A program made the translations under genes and the position numbers. The notes under the pieces are model-generated. The model was given only the letters and a program-made list of their open reading frames with translations, was not told the origin of the DNA and searched no databases. A stretch of DNA of 62,393 nucleotides from Alangreenwoodia sp964438605 (GTDB lineage Bacteria > Bacillota > Clostridia > Peptostreptococcales > Anaerovoracaceae), in NCBI GenBank assembly GCA_964438605.1, contig CAYTKT010000007.1, forward strand, positions 1 through 62,393. Direction: 5' to 3'. This document shows positions 45,647 to 54,927 of this stretch, in pieces. Numbering within the stretch: the first letter of the stretch is position 1; every line of letters begins with the position of its first letter.

Positions 45647-46840
45647 ATGGCTAAGGAAAAGTTTGAAAGAAATAAACCACATATTAATATCGGTACGATT
45701 GGTCATGTAGACCATGGTAAGACGACTCTTACCGCCGCAATCACGATGACATTAAATGCAAGACTGGGGCTTGGTGAACAAGTTGCGTTTGATGAAATCG
45801 ACAAGGCGCCGGAAGAAAAGGAAAGAGGCATCACGATTTCTACGGCGCATGTAGAATATGAAACAAAGAACAGACACTATGCGCATGTAGACTGTCCGGG
45901 ACACGCGGACTATGTGAAGAATATGATCACAGGTGCGGCGCAGATGGATGGTGCGATTCTGGTCGTAGCCGCGACGGACGGTCCAATGCCTCAGACGAGA
46001 GAGCACATCCTTCTGTCCCGTCAGGTAGGTGTGCCTTATATCATCGTATTCCTGAATAAGTGCGATATGGTAGACGATGAAGAACTCCTCGACCTGGTAG
46101 AAATGGAAGTCAGAGAGTTGCTGGATGAGTATGAATTTCCAGGTGACGATACACCGATTATCAGAGGTTCCGCACTCAAGGCGCTGGAAGATCCAAACAG
46201 CGAATGGGGGGACAAGATTCTGGAACTGATGGACGCAGTAGACAGCTATATTCCGGAGCCGGTAAGAGATACAGAAAAGCCGTTCCTGATGCCGGTAGAA
46301 GACGTATTCTCCATTACAGGCCGCGGTACCGTAGCGACCGGCAGAGTAGAAAGAGGCGTGCTGAAAGTATCTGATGAGGTAGAAATCGTAGGAATCGCAG
46401 ACGATATCCGCAAGGTAGTCGTCACAGGCGTAGAGATGTTCAGAAAGTTGCTCGATCAGGCGCAGACGGGAGACAACATCGGAGCGCTGTTGAGAGGCGT
46501 GCAGAGAAATGAAATCGAAAGAGGACAGGTATTAGCAGCTCCTGGAACAGTGCACCCGCATACGAAATTTAAGGGCGAGGTATATGTATTGAAGAAGGAA
46601 GAAGGCGGTCGTCATACGCCGTTCTTCAATGGATACAGACCGCAGTTCTATTTCAGAACGACAGATATCACAGGATCTCTGCAGCTGCCTGCAGGTACGG
46701 AAATGTGTATGCCGGGAGATAACGTAACGATGGAGATCGAGCTGATTCATAAAATTGCAATCGAGGAAGGTCTGAGATTCGCGATTCGTGAAGGTGGCAG
46801 AACGGTAGGTTCCGGAGTAGTAACGGAGATCATCGAGTAA
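45647..46840 (+). CDS. tuf: Elongation factor Tu, copy 2
   Basis: Second EF-Tu gene in the classical str-operon place after fusA; 397 residues, same protein as the copy at 27850. The coding sequence is in direct orientation relative to copy 1, 17.8 kb away. AGGAGG lies 7 bases before the ATG. Upstream sequences differ from copy 1 (fusA here, tRNA-Thr there), while about 190 bp downstream are related. The two copies probably stay uniform by gene conversion. Confidence 0.98.
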   Translation: MAKEKFERNKPHINIGTIGHVDHGKTTLTAAITMTLNARLGLGEQVAFDEIDKAPEEKERGITISTAHVEYETKNRHYAHVDCPGHADYVKNMITGAAQMDGAILVVAATDGPMPQTREHILLSRQVGVPYIIVFLNKCDMVDDEELLDLVEMEVRELLDEYEFPGDDTPIIRGSALKALEDPNSEWGDKILELMDAVDSYIPEPVRDTEKPFLMPVEDVFSITGRGTVATGRVERGVLKVSDEVEIVGIADDIRKVVVTGVEMFRKLLDQAQTGDNIGALLRGVQRNEIERGQVLAAPGTVHPHTKFKGEVYVLKKEEGGRHTPFFNGYRPQFYFRTTDITGSLQLPAGTEMCMPGDNVTMEIELIHKIAIEEGLRFAIREGGRTVGSGVVTEIIE

Positions 46841-47008
46841 ATATCGTTAAAAGGCGATTTGAGAAGAGCGGTCGGGAAACGAAACAGACGATTGAGTTCT
46901 AAGACTGAAGAAATAAAGAATCTGAGGCCGGTCATGCGTTATACGGCAGAAAGCTGACATTCCTTGCAGAATCAGCATCCGATTCTGAAAAAGCATGAAT
47001 GATTTATC

Positions 47009-47036
47009 GGCGCGGGCATAAGCTCGCGCCAATTTT
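47009..47036 (+). terminator. Terminator after tuf copy 2
   Basis: GGCGCGGGC pairs with GCTCGCGCC around ATAA, then AATTTTG. Same hairpin as after copy 1. Confidence 0.8.
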
Positions 47037-47061
47037 GTTTGAATGTTTTTAGCTTGGTAAA

Positions 47062-47241
47062 ATAAGATGTCGCATTGAACTGGATCCGTGCTGCGAAGCG
47101 TTGTTCGTCTTCTGAAACCGGCAGCGTGACAAGATTAAAGTTTTACAGTGGGATAAGGATGGATTCGTGTTGTACTACAAACAGCGGGAAAAGGACGGTT
47201 TCCGTGGACTGCGGAAATTGATCCGGGAGAAAAGCGGATAG
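47062..47241 (+). pseudogene. IS66-family TnpB (orf2) remnant
   Basis: One frame reads RIELDPCCEALFVF, a stop, then NRQRDKIKVLQWDKDGFVLY and YKQREKDGFRG. This matches the C-terminal core of the IS66 accessory protein TnpB, where the stop replaces a Cys or Gly normally found in FVFCxRxRDKIK. The N-terminal half and the rest of the element (tnpA, tnpC, inverted repeats) are gone. It is a scar of an IS66 insertion just after the tuf terminator. Confidence 0.8.
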
Positions 47242-47389
47242 AATCACATCTATTTGAGAATTGTGGGAAGTGAGAAATCAATATGCCGTCCGTAGTTTTA
47301 AACCGTTTTCAGTTTTTTCCTCTGTATATACAGAAAATCTATTTCCAGCAGTATCAGCACAGCTGAACGTGGTTTTTCATTATCCGGCG
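47242..47389 (+). other. Non-coding stretch
   Basis: Between the IS66 remnant and the next promoter. It holds a short palindrome, CTGTATATACAG, and nothing recognisable. Confidence 0.35.
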
Positions 47390-47418
47390 ATGACATGAGC
47401 CGGGAAAACGGATATAAT
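47390..47418 (+). promoter_or_regulatory. Promoter of the AAA-ATPase/nuclease-like gene
   Basis: ATGACA (47390-47395), 17 bases, TATAAT (47413-47418), about 110 bases before the start codon. Confidence 0.65.
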
Positions 47419-47529
47419 AAAGTTGAAATGAAAACTGACAAAAAGGAAAAGCTGTGAGATGAAATGGTGTTGGCAGCGTAAGCCGGCACAACGGCAACGC
47501 CTAGCAGGATACGGAAAGGAGGTTTTCCT

Positions 47530-49230
47530 ATGGGGAAGGAATATAGACTGCTGCCGATTGGTACGGAAGATTTTAAAGAAGTCATCGAAAAAGAATTCTA
47601 TTATGTTGATAAGACATTGTTGATCAAAGAACTTCTTGATAATTTGTCGAAAGTTACATTGTTCACCAGACCGAGACGATTCGGGAAGACGCTGAATATG
47701 AGTATGCTGAAATATTTCTTTGAGGACACGGGAAACGAAGCGTTGAACGCGGAGCATCGTGAGCTGTTTACCGGACTGAAGATTATGGATGCTGGGGAAA
47801 AATATACGAGCCAGATGCAGCAGTATCCGGTGATTTCATTGACACTGAAATCGGCCAAGCAGGCGGATTTTTCCGCAGCGTATGATATGCTGATCAAAGG
47901 AATCGCCAGAGAATTCCGACGCCATGAGTTCGTTTTAGATTCGGATCAATTATCTGCGGCAGAAAAAGACCTCTTTCTTCAGATCAGAGATTGGAAAGCA
48001 AAGGCTTCGCATTATGCAGATGCACTGCAATTTTTATCGGACTGCCTTTATAAAGTGACCGGCAAAAAAAGCGTCATCCTGATCGACGAATACGATGTGC
48101 CGCTGGAAAATTCGCATTTTCGCGGTTTTTACGACGAGATGATCTCGTTTATCCGTTCCCTGTTCGAATCGGCGCTCAAGACGAATGATAATCTGGAATT
48201 CGCGGTGATTACCGGCTGTCTGCGGATCAGCAAAGAGATCATCTTTACCGGTTTAAATAATCTCGATGTCATTTCCATTCTTAATAAGACATATGGGGAA
48301 TATTTTGGATTTACACCGAAAGAGGTAGAAACGATAGCAGCGTATTATGATGTAATGGAACGCATGGATGATATCCGGGATTGGTATGACGGGTATCTAT
48401 TCGGAAATTCTGAGGTGTATAATCCATGGAGTGTCATCAAATTTATGAAGGACCTGCAGGCGGACAGAAAAGAAGCGCCGAAACCGTATTGGGCGAACAC
48501 GAGCGGAAACAGTATTGTGCGTGATCTGATCCACAGAGCGGACAATACGGCGCGGACAGAACTGGAAATTCTGCTGGCTGGCGGGACGATTAAGAAGCCG
48601 GTTCACGAGAACATCACTTACGAAGACATTCAGAGCAGTCAGGATAATCTGTGGAATTTTTTGTTTTTTACCGGATATTTGAAGAAGGTGTCAGAAGAAT
48701 TTGAGAAAAGAAAAAGGTATCTGACTTTAACGATACCAAATGAGGAAGTTCTTTTTATTTATGAGGAAAAAATCAGTGAATGGTTTGACGAGAGCGTAAC
48801 GTCGCACAGTTTTGACCGGCTGTATCAGGCGACGGAAGCGGGGGACACGAGAACTATGGAGACGGAACTCTGCGATGTTTTGTTGCGGACAATCAGCTAT
48901 TTTGACAGCCCGGAAGCGTATTACCATGGTTTTATGGCAGGAGTTTATCAGAATATGGGAAATTATAGTGTTCAGTCAAATATGGAAGTGGGAACCGGGC
49001 GACCGGATCTCGCCGTCTTTTCGCCGAGCATTCGCGGTCGGTATTTTATCTTTGAATTTAAGATCGTAAAGGAACAAAAAGATTTGAAAAGCAGTTGTGT
49101 AGCGGCATTAAATCAGATTCGTGAGAAAAAGTATGTGGACGGCGCACGCGTGCGCGGTTACGAGGATGTCTGTGCATATGGCGTCGCATTCTGCGGCAAA
49201 GAATGTATTGTGCAGAAATATGAAGAATAA
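47530..49230 (+). CDS. AAA-ATPase-like protein with PD-(D/E)XK nuclease-like domain
   Basis: 566 residues, of the abundant anaerobe family that joins an AAA-ATPase-like N-terminal domain (PF09820 type) with a C-terminal PD-(D/E)XK domain (PF08011 type). N-terminal hallmark: LPIGTEDFKEVIEKEFYYVD, then the phosphate-loop-like FTRPRRFGKTLNMSML; Walker B is SVILIDEYDVPL. The nuclease-like core near residues 490-520 has GTGRPDLAVFSP followed by YFIFEFKIVK, giving the D and E-x-K residues. AAAGGAGG precedes the ATG. Family function is unknown; mobile-element or defence links have been suggested but are unproven. It stands alone next to an IS66 scar. Confidence 0.88.
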   Translation: MGKEYRLLPIGTEDFKEVIEKEFYYVDKTLLIKELLDNLSKVTLFTRPRRFGKTLNMSMLKYFFEDTGNEALNAEHRELFTGLKIMDAGEKYTSQMQQYPVISLTLKSAKQADFSAAYDMLIKGIAREFRRHEFVLDSDQLSAAEKDLFLQIRDWKAKASHYADALQFLSDCLYKVTGKKSVILIDEYDVPLENSHFRGFYDEMISFIRSLFESALKTNDNLEFAVITGCLRISKEIIFTGLNNLDVISILNKTYGEYFGFTPKEVETIAAYYDVMERMDDIRDWYDGYLFGNSEVYNPWSVIKFMKDLQADRKEAPKPYWANTSGNSIVRDLIHRADNTARTELEILLAGGTIKKPVHENITYEDIQSSQDNLWNFLFFTGYLKKVSEEFEKRKRYLTLTIPNEEVLFIYEEKISEWFDESVTSHSFDRLYQATEAGDTRTMETELCDVLLRTISYFDSPEAYYHGFMAGVYQNMGNYSVQSNMEVGTGRPDLAVFSPSIRGRYFIFEFKIVKEQKDLKSSCVAALNQIREKKYVDGARVRGYEDVCAYGVAFCGKECIVQKYEE

Positions 49231-49330
49231 ATGTTATTTCGCTGGCGATCTTCCAGCTGGAAAAGAGAAACACGGCTGCAAGACAGTTTTTCAAAAAATT
49301 CAAAAATCTGAATAAATTTAAAAGATCATC

Positions 49331-49356
49331 AAGGGGCTCCGTTTCGGTGCCCTGTA
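49331..49356 (+). terminator. Weak terminator-like hairpin
   Basis: GGGCTCC pairs with GGTGCCC with one mismatch around GTTTC, then TGTATTT. It lies about 100 bases after the ATPase/nuclease-like gene. Confidence 0.4.
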
Positions 49357-49392
49357 TTTACAGTAATAAAAATTTCGGTTTCAATATACCTA

Positions 49393-49597
49393 CCCGGCGG
49401 CAGCACGGCAGGTATTTCTGACGCAACTGAGGTCAGCAGTTCTGTGCAGAAGGTGATGAGTTGGGCAATCGAAACAGGACTTCTGGTCATCTCCGGTGAT
49501 AATGCTGAATCCGGATGAAAATGTTTTCTCCGCGGAACTGGCGGCGATTTTGATAAAATCCTGTGAGAATGTCATTTGGCACTATAAAATAAGATGA
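49393..49597 (+). pseudogene. SLH-domain gene remnant, frameshifted
   Basis: Frame 1 gives GGSTAGISDATEVSSSVQKV then MSWAIETGLLVISGDN; a shift of frame near 49500 then gives LNPDENVFSAELAAILIKSC and ENV. Joined, this aligns with the last SLH domain of the protein at 9578 (GGTDLS...AVSSYAVDAMNWAV...LSPAGDTSRAEIATILTRFCE). Only this terminal domain survives. The parent was a surface protein with the same anchor, lost by deletion just upstream of the present SLH-transglutaminase gene. Confidence 0.75.
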
Positions 49598-49959
49598 AAT
49601 ATGACATGATAGAAAATAATAAATATGATGTTCTATTATTGTGTATGAAATAAAATAATCTTTAGGTGATAAGTGGGAAAAGCTCCGCGCGACATCCTAT
49701 CATCTGGGGCCATTTTTTGGAGAACCGTGAGCGGAGTAAGAAATGTGAATAATCATATCGTAACGGGCATTTTTGCGACGGGTGAAACAGGAGCATAGGA
49801 AATAGACGATGAAAAAGATATGAATTCCCGGATACAGCATCTTTTCAGGCAGGCTTTAAAGTGATAAAATAAAACGTAAAAATTTTGAAATGAAAAGTAT
49901 TTGGCCTGGAAACGAGAAATAGAATTTGAAATAAAAACACCTGGGAGGATATGGATTCG

Positions 49960-51534
49960 ATGAACAGATTGAAAAAATGGGGCCTGGCTCTTGCTGTCGC
50001 CGCATCAGCCGCAGTTATTCCAGTCGGAGTGTCTGCTGGCCAGCATGACGTTTTGCAGGCAGGCAATCCACCCGTTTCGGATAACTTACCGCAGAGTGTC
50101 ATGGCCGTGTCTTATGACACCGATGCAGTGGAGACGCTCAAACTCAGTCTTAATACTGAAAAGCATGTAAAATATATAAATGGAGAAAGCGACGGATTAT
50201 TTCACCCTGATGATTTTCTGACAAGGGCAGAGGCGGCGCAGATGATCTATTCGCTTACGGATGATGGAAACGGTGCGCCGCCGGTTGTTGCCGGTACGGC
50301 AGGCCCGAACAGTACAACAGAAGTTGTCTTGGGCGAGGTGAGACAGACAGGCGTGACGGTTACAGACGGAAGTGTGCAAGAACAGGCAGACGCGATGGGA
50401 GTTGCAGCTTCAGCGACCGTCGCTGCGCCGCAGACTGCGCGTTTTTCCGATGTCTCCGACAGTGAGTGGTTTGCAAATGCTGTAAATACTTTGTCCGTCT
50501 GCAATATTATAAATGGCTCGGACGGCCTTTTCAGACCCAAAGATGAAATCACGCGGGCGGAATTCGTAACGGTGCTTTCAAACTTTTTCGACGACAGCGA
50601 GATCGAAGCGGCCGCAACCTCTGCCCAGATCTCATTCAGCGACGTTTCCACCTCAGACTGGGCGCAGGACAATATTCTGTTCGCGGCATCACAGGGTTGG
50701 ATTACGGGTTATCCGGACGGAACCTTCCATCCTGAACGCAGAATTTCGCGTGCCGAGGCGTCAGTCGTCATAAACCGCGTGCTGGGTCGCAGCGGAGATT
50801 TCGATACGATTACAAATTCTACGGACATCAGAATTTTTTCGGATGTAACCCATAGCCACTGGGCATATCTCCATATAATGGAAGGATCTATCGGCCATGA
50901 ATACAAACCGGACGCTGCGGGCGAAACATCTTCTTCTGAAATATGGATATCATTTGATCGGGAAAAAACGGTTTTGGAACCTGGATATCATTTGCTGGAC
51001 GGAACCCTGTATTTTGTCGAGGATAGTGGACTTTTCGCGCGGAACAAAACGGTAGACAATCATTCCTACGATACCGATGGCAAGTATACGACGGGCGACG
51101 CAGAACTTGACTCCCTTGTCCGCAAAGCAACGGCAGACGCTGTATCTTCCGATATGACACAGCATGAAATGCTCAAAGCCGTTTTTGATTATGTCGTCGA
51201 TAACTGTTCTTATCTAAAAAACGATATTCTTGAAGCCGGTTCCGTCGGGTGGACGGAAAAATATGCGAAGATCATGCTGAGCCGCCATAAGGGAAACTGC
51301 TATTGTTTCGCTTCGGCCTTTTGCCAACTTGCAAAAAACGTGGGCTATAATCCACGGGAGGTGGCAGGATTCCTCAGCAACAGGGACAATCCGCACGGGT
51401 GGATTGAAATCAATATAGACGGCCGGATCTGTATCTATGACGCGGTTATAACGAATACGCTTCACAAGGACGGCGAAGATTATGATATTTTTGAAATTCC
51501 TTATCAGGATGCGCCGTACCGATATATTAAGTAA
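49960..51534 (+). CDS. Secreted SLH protein with transglutaminase-like domain
   Basis: 524 residues. Start at 49960 (MNRLKKWGLALAVAASAAV): the GGGAGG lies 11 bases before it, while the ATG three codons earlier is too close. A signal peptide is followed by three SLH-like domains (about 60-90 degenerate, 150-200, 215-265; FSDVSDSEWFANAV, WAQDNILFAASQGWITGYPD) and a C-terminal transglutaminase/peptidase-like domain with the triad Cys (GNCYCFASAF, about 446), His (NPHGWIEI, about 479) and Asp (YDAV, about 493). It probably acts on wall-associated protein or peptide. It sits 21 bp before the MBOAT gene, which suggests one operon. Confidence 0.85.
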   Translation: MNRLKKWGLALAVAASAAVIPVGVSAGQHDVLQAGNPPVSDNLPQSVMAVSYDTDAVETLKLSLNTEKHVKYINGESDGLFHPDDFLTRAEAAQMIYSLTDDGNGAPPVVAGTAGPNSTTEVVLGEVRQTGVTVTDGSVQEQADAMGVAASATVAAPQTARFSDVSDSEWFANAVNTLSVCNIINGSDGLFRPKDEITRAEFVTVLSNFFDDSEIEAAATSAQISFSDVSTSDWAQDNILFAASQGWITGYPDGTFHPERRISRAEASVVINRVLGRSGDFDTITNSTDIRIFSDVTHSHWAYLHIMEGSIGHEYKPDAAGETSSSEIWISFDREKTVLEPGYHLLDGTLYFVEDSGLFARNKTVDNHSYDTDGKYTTGDAELDSLVRKATADAVSSDMTQHEMLKAVFDYVVDNCSYLKNDILEAGSVGWTEKYAKIMLSRHKGNCYCFASAFCQLAKNVGYNPREVAGFLSNRDNPHGWIEINIDGRICIYDAVITNTLHKDGEDYDIFEIPYQDAPYRYIK

Positions 51535-51555
51535 AAAACAGAAAGGAGAATATGA

Positions 51556-52971
51556 ATGGTATTCAGTTCTGCCATATTCCTGTTCGTTTTTTTCCCGGTC
51601 GTATTCTTGCTGTACCATGTCGTTCCGGGACTGAAAGTAAAGAATATTATCCTGATTGCTGCCAGTCTGATCTTCTATTCCTTCGGACAGCCTAAATACC
51701 TGATCCTGCTGTTTGTGTCAGTTATAATAAATTATATTGCAGGTTGTATTCTGTGCGGCAAAGGGCCGCACCGTAAGATAGCGCTGGCGGTGGCTGTCGT
51801 TTTGAATATAGGTCTTTTGTCTGTATTCAAATATCTTGATTTTGCGATGGAAAATATCAATGCCCTTTTTGGTACGGAGATCCCGTTGCCGGGCATCGTC
51901 CTTCCTATCGGCATCTCATTTTTCACGTTTCAGGGTATGTCATACGTTATTGATGTTTACCGTGAGCCTGAGATAGGAACGAAAAACTTCGCAAAACTGC
52001 TGCTCTACATATCATTTTTCCCGCAGCTGATCGCCGGACCGATTATTAAATATCATGACGTTTCGGAAATGATCGACAATCGCCGGTGTACTCCGGAAGA
52101 CACGGCCATCGGTCTGAGGCGTTTTATCATTGGCCTGTCAAAAAAACTTTTGCTGGCAAATACGGCAGGGGCCGTTGCGGATCAGGTTTTTGCACTTGAC
52201 AGCGGCAGCCTCGATATCAGAATCGCCTGGGTGGGAGCGATCTGTTATACGCTTCAGATTTACTTTGATTTCAGCGGATACAGTGATATGGCCATCGGTA
52301 TGGGGCGAATCTTTGGGTTCCGTTTTCTGGAGAACTTCGATCATCCTTATGTTTCCACATCGATTCAGGAGTTTTGGCGGCGCTGGCATATCTCCCTGTC
52401 CTCTTGGTTCAGAGATTATCTGTATATCCCACTGGGAGGCAGCTATTGCAGCCGCAGGCGGACCGTTTTCAATAAATTTGTCGTTTTTCTGACAACCGGC
52501 CTCTGGCACGGGGCCAACTGGACATTCGTTCTGTGGGGTCTTTGGCATGGCGTTCTGCTGATGCTTGAGGAAATCAATTTTATTCCGCGCAAAAAAATCG
52601 AAGGGCACGTTGTGGGCCATGTTTACACGCTGTTGGCAGTGACGCTGGGATTTGTCCTGTTCCGCGCGGACACTCTGGGACAAGCCGGGATGATGTATGT
52701 GCAAATGTTCACGGGCTTTCATTTTACACCGGAAACAAATCTGATTCTCAACGATCTTCTGAGCAAATCAAGCGTATTTTTGATTTTGGCCGGAATCATA
52801 CTGTCGGTTGACTGGATTGCGAAAATCCGCGGGAAACTGACCGATGCGCAGGAAAAAACGAAGCGTTTCTGGGAAACGGCATCTTACGTGGGCGTATTCG
52901 TATTGTTTCTGTATGACGTGCTCAATTTGTCGCAGACCACGTTTAATCCGTTTATCTATTTCCAGTTTTAA
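51556..52971 (+). CDS. MBOAT O-acyltransferase, AlgI/DltB-like
   Basis: Polytopic membrane enzyme of 471 residues with about ten hydrophobic spans. The start (MVFSSAIFLFVFFPVVFLLY) and the core (DFSGYSDMAIGMGRIFGFRF, then SIQEFWRRWHISLSSWFRDY, LYIPLGGS and GLWHGANWTFVLWGLWHG) are the AlgI-family signature, with the catalytic His in LWHGANW. Such proteins move an acetyl group across the membrane to an extracytoplasmic acceptor. AAAGGAG precedes the ATG. The next gene encodes the matching AlgJ/AlgX-type protein, so the pair most likely O-acetylates a surface polysaccharide. DltB is less likely, because dltA and dltC are absent. Confidence 0.93.
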   Translation: MVFSSAIFLFVFFPVVFLLYHVVPGLKVKNIILIAASLIFYSFGQPKYLILLFVSVIINYIAGCILCGKGPHRKIALAVAVVLNIGLLSVFKYLDFAMENINALFGTEIPLPGIVLPIGISFFTFQGMSYVIDVYREPEIGTKNFAKLLLYISFFPQLIAGPIIKYHDVSEMIDNRRCTPEDTAIGLRRFIIGLSKKLLLANTAGAVADQVFALDSGSLDIRIAWVGAICYTLQIYFDFSGYSDMAIGMGRIFGFRFLENFDHPYVSTSIQEFWRRWHISLSSWFRDYLYIPLGGSYCSRRRTVFNKFVVFLTTGLWHGANWTFVLWGLWHGVLLMLEEINFIPRKKIEGHVVGHVYTLLAVTLGFVLFRADTLGQAGMMYVQMFTGFHFTPETNLILNDLLSKSSVFLILAGIILSVDWIAKIRGKLTDAQEKTKRFWETASYVGVFVLFLYDVLNLSQTTFNPFIYFQF

Positions 52972-52986
52972 GGCGGTGAATTACAA

Positions 52987-54867
52987 ATGAACAAAAAAAC
53001 AGCATATATCATATTTATTATCCTGTTTTTTGCCGTGTGCATTGTACCTTCCGCAGGAATGCTCGTAGTCGGGGAAGCGCCTGCTGCGGCGAACGAAATC
53101 GTGACGACAAGACCGCAGCTTTTTCTGCCGGATGGAACATTTAACGCAAACATTACGGATGACCTGACTTCTTATTTTGCAGACAGATTTGCGTTTCGTC
53201 AGAACTTTATTACGGCTTACGCGAAAATCCAGGCTGCTGCCTTCGGTGAATCCTCATCGGACGATGTGATTCTCGGAAAGGACGGCTGGCTGTTTTATGA
53301 AGCGACGAAGAACGATTATCTTCACCGTGATACGCTGAGCAACAGAAGCATTCAAGGAATCGCCCGCACACTTTTGCTGATGCAGCAATATTCCGAGGAA
53401 CGGGGCACGCGTTTCCTGTTTACCGTGGCGCCGAATAAAAATTCGGTTACGCCGTCGGATTCCATGATGCCGAATGTCGGCACACCGCTTGATACACCGA
53501 AAAATCTCGATATGCTCTGCGATGCGATGGAAAAATGTGGAGTACATTACGCGGAACTGCGTGAAGCACTTTCTGAGGAAATGAATCAGGAGACATCCTC
53601 TGCGGCAGATGGTCAGGATGCTGTTTCCGTGGATACGGACGGTGAAGCTTTAGATAGCGGAACCATGTCCGGGATTGAGGCATTTTTAGATGGCGGCAGA
53701 TCTTTATATCACAGGCTTGATTCGCATTGGAATAACATGGGCGCGGCTGTTGGACTGCGCGAGCTCACAAAAAATCTCGGCGTCGAATCATATCCATGGA
53801 CAGAGGAAAGCTTCACGATTCAGAAAAATCACAAGGGTGATCTTTATGAGATGATTTACCCGGCGGGAAAAGAGCTTGATGAGAACGTCGTTTTTGATAA
53901 AAAATTTGAATTTACTTATGTTGAAAATAATTCCAATGTTCCATTTGGCAACGCACCTGTTGACAGTGAAGTGTCTGGCGAAAACGTACAGGGTGATACT
54001 GCCGGAACTGCCGGCGGAGAATCCGCATCAGGCAGCAAATCTGACGGTTCGACTGATATTGTTGATACTGCGGGGATGGAAAAACAGCTTTCTCAAAAAA
54101 ATTATTACAGTAAAGACGCGCCGCAATCCGATTCGATAAAAATCGAAACACGGGGTGGCAGAACGGAAGGCCGTCTTCTGATGTTTCGTGATTCCTTTGG
54201 AAACGCGCTGTATCCGTTCCTGGCCGACACTTTTTCCGAAGCGGCTTTTTCGCGGCTGATGCCGTACCGCATGGACTGGCTGGATACGGTAGATGCTGAT
54301 GATCTCATCGTTGAAATCGTAGAACGGAATATCAAAGATCTGGCTGCGAAAGCGCCTGTCATGCCGGCGCTAAAGATTACCGGTTTGTCGGAAAACGGGC
54401 AGGAAAACGACGAATCGCCTATTAACGATAGACAAAAGCAGACCGGTACGACGGATGAAGAAAGCGTTCAAAACCGCAAGATTGAAAACGGGCAGAATGA
54501 CGATGCATCGTTTCTTGACGATGAACAGACGCCGGACGCAGAAAAGATTCTTCCGTTGCCGAACGAATTTGTGAACGGAAGGTCCGCGAAGGCATCTGTT
54601 TCTTATTCGACGGAAATGCCGGGGTACTATATGGTTTCCGGAACTTATGATGACGCGGAAATTGACGAAGATACGAGAGTGCTGCTAGATACGGGCAGTG
54701 CTGTTTACGAGGCGTGTCCGGTAGGGACCGCTCTTTCACAGGCTCAAAATGACGCATGTTTTACAGCGTTTCTTTCGGAAGAAGCCTTGAATACAGGGAC
54801 GTTTTCTGTTATTCTTTGCAGGAACGGACAATTTTGCAGATATGGGTGTGAAATTACCTGGATGTAA
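52987..54867 (+). CDS. DHHW (AlgJ/AlgX-like) secreted acetyltransferase partner
   Basis: 626 residues. An N-terminal signal anchor (NKKTAYIIFIILFFAVCIVP) leads to an SGNH-like domain of the DHHW family. ILGKDGWLFYEATKNDY is the family's N-terminal motif; LDSHWNNMGAAVGL (about 246) gives the D-x-H site and FRDSFGNALYPF (about 402) the Ser. Two Ser/Gly/Asp-rich insertions (about 315-365 and 465-515) interrupt the domain and look disordered. It starts 15 bp after the MBOAT gene. In the AlgI/AlgJ system this partner takes acetyl from the MBOAT protein for transfer to a polymer. The C-terminal 110 residues look like a separate beta domain. Confidence 0.85.
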   Translation: MNKKTAYIIFIILFFAVCIVPSAGMLVVGEAPAAANEIVTTRPQLFLPDGTFNANITDDLTSYFADRFAFRQNFITAYAKIQAAAFGESSSDDVILGKDGWLFYEATKNDYLHRDTLSNRSIQGIARTLLLMQQYSEERGTRFLFTVAPNKNSVTPSDSMMPNVGTPLDTPKNLDMLCDAMEKCGVHYAELREALSEEMNQETSSAADGQDAVSVDTDGEALDSGTMSGIEAFLDGGRSLYHRLDSHWNNMGAAVGLRELTKNLGVESYPWTEESFTIQKNHKGDLYEMIYPAGKELDENVVFDKKFEFTYVENNSNVPFGNAPVDSEVSGENVQGDTAGTAGGESASGSKSDGSTDIVDTAGMEKQLSQKNYYSKDAPQSDSIKIETRGGRTEGRLLMFRDSFGNALYPFLADTFSEAAFSRLMPYRMDWLDTVDADDLIVEIVERNIKDLAAKAPVMPALKITGLSENGQENDESPINDRQKQTGTTDEESVQNRKIENGQNDDASFLDDEQTPDAEKILPLPNEFVNGRSAKASVSYSTEMPGYYMVSGTYDDAEIDEDTRVLLDTGSAVYEACPVGTALSQAQNDACFTAFLSEEALNTGTFSVILCRNGQFCRYGCEITWM

Positions 54868-54927
54868 AAATTGGACAGGCCAATTATTATTACTTTTTAC
54901 TGGTTATTATTAATTTGGAGGTGCACT

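Noticed and set aside
47530..49230. A defence island around the AAA-ATPase/nuclease-like gene
   Set aside because: The gene stands alone; neighbours are housekeeping or envelope genes, and the family is common in anaerobes without proven defence activity.
51556..52971. DltB of a teichoic acid D-alanylation operon
   Set aside because: No dltA, dltC or dltD nearby; the next gene is an AlgJ/AlgX-type DHHW protein.
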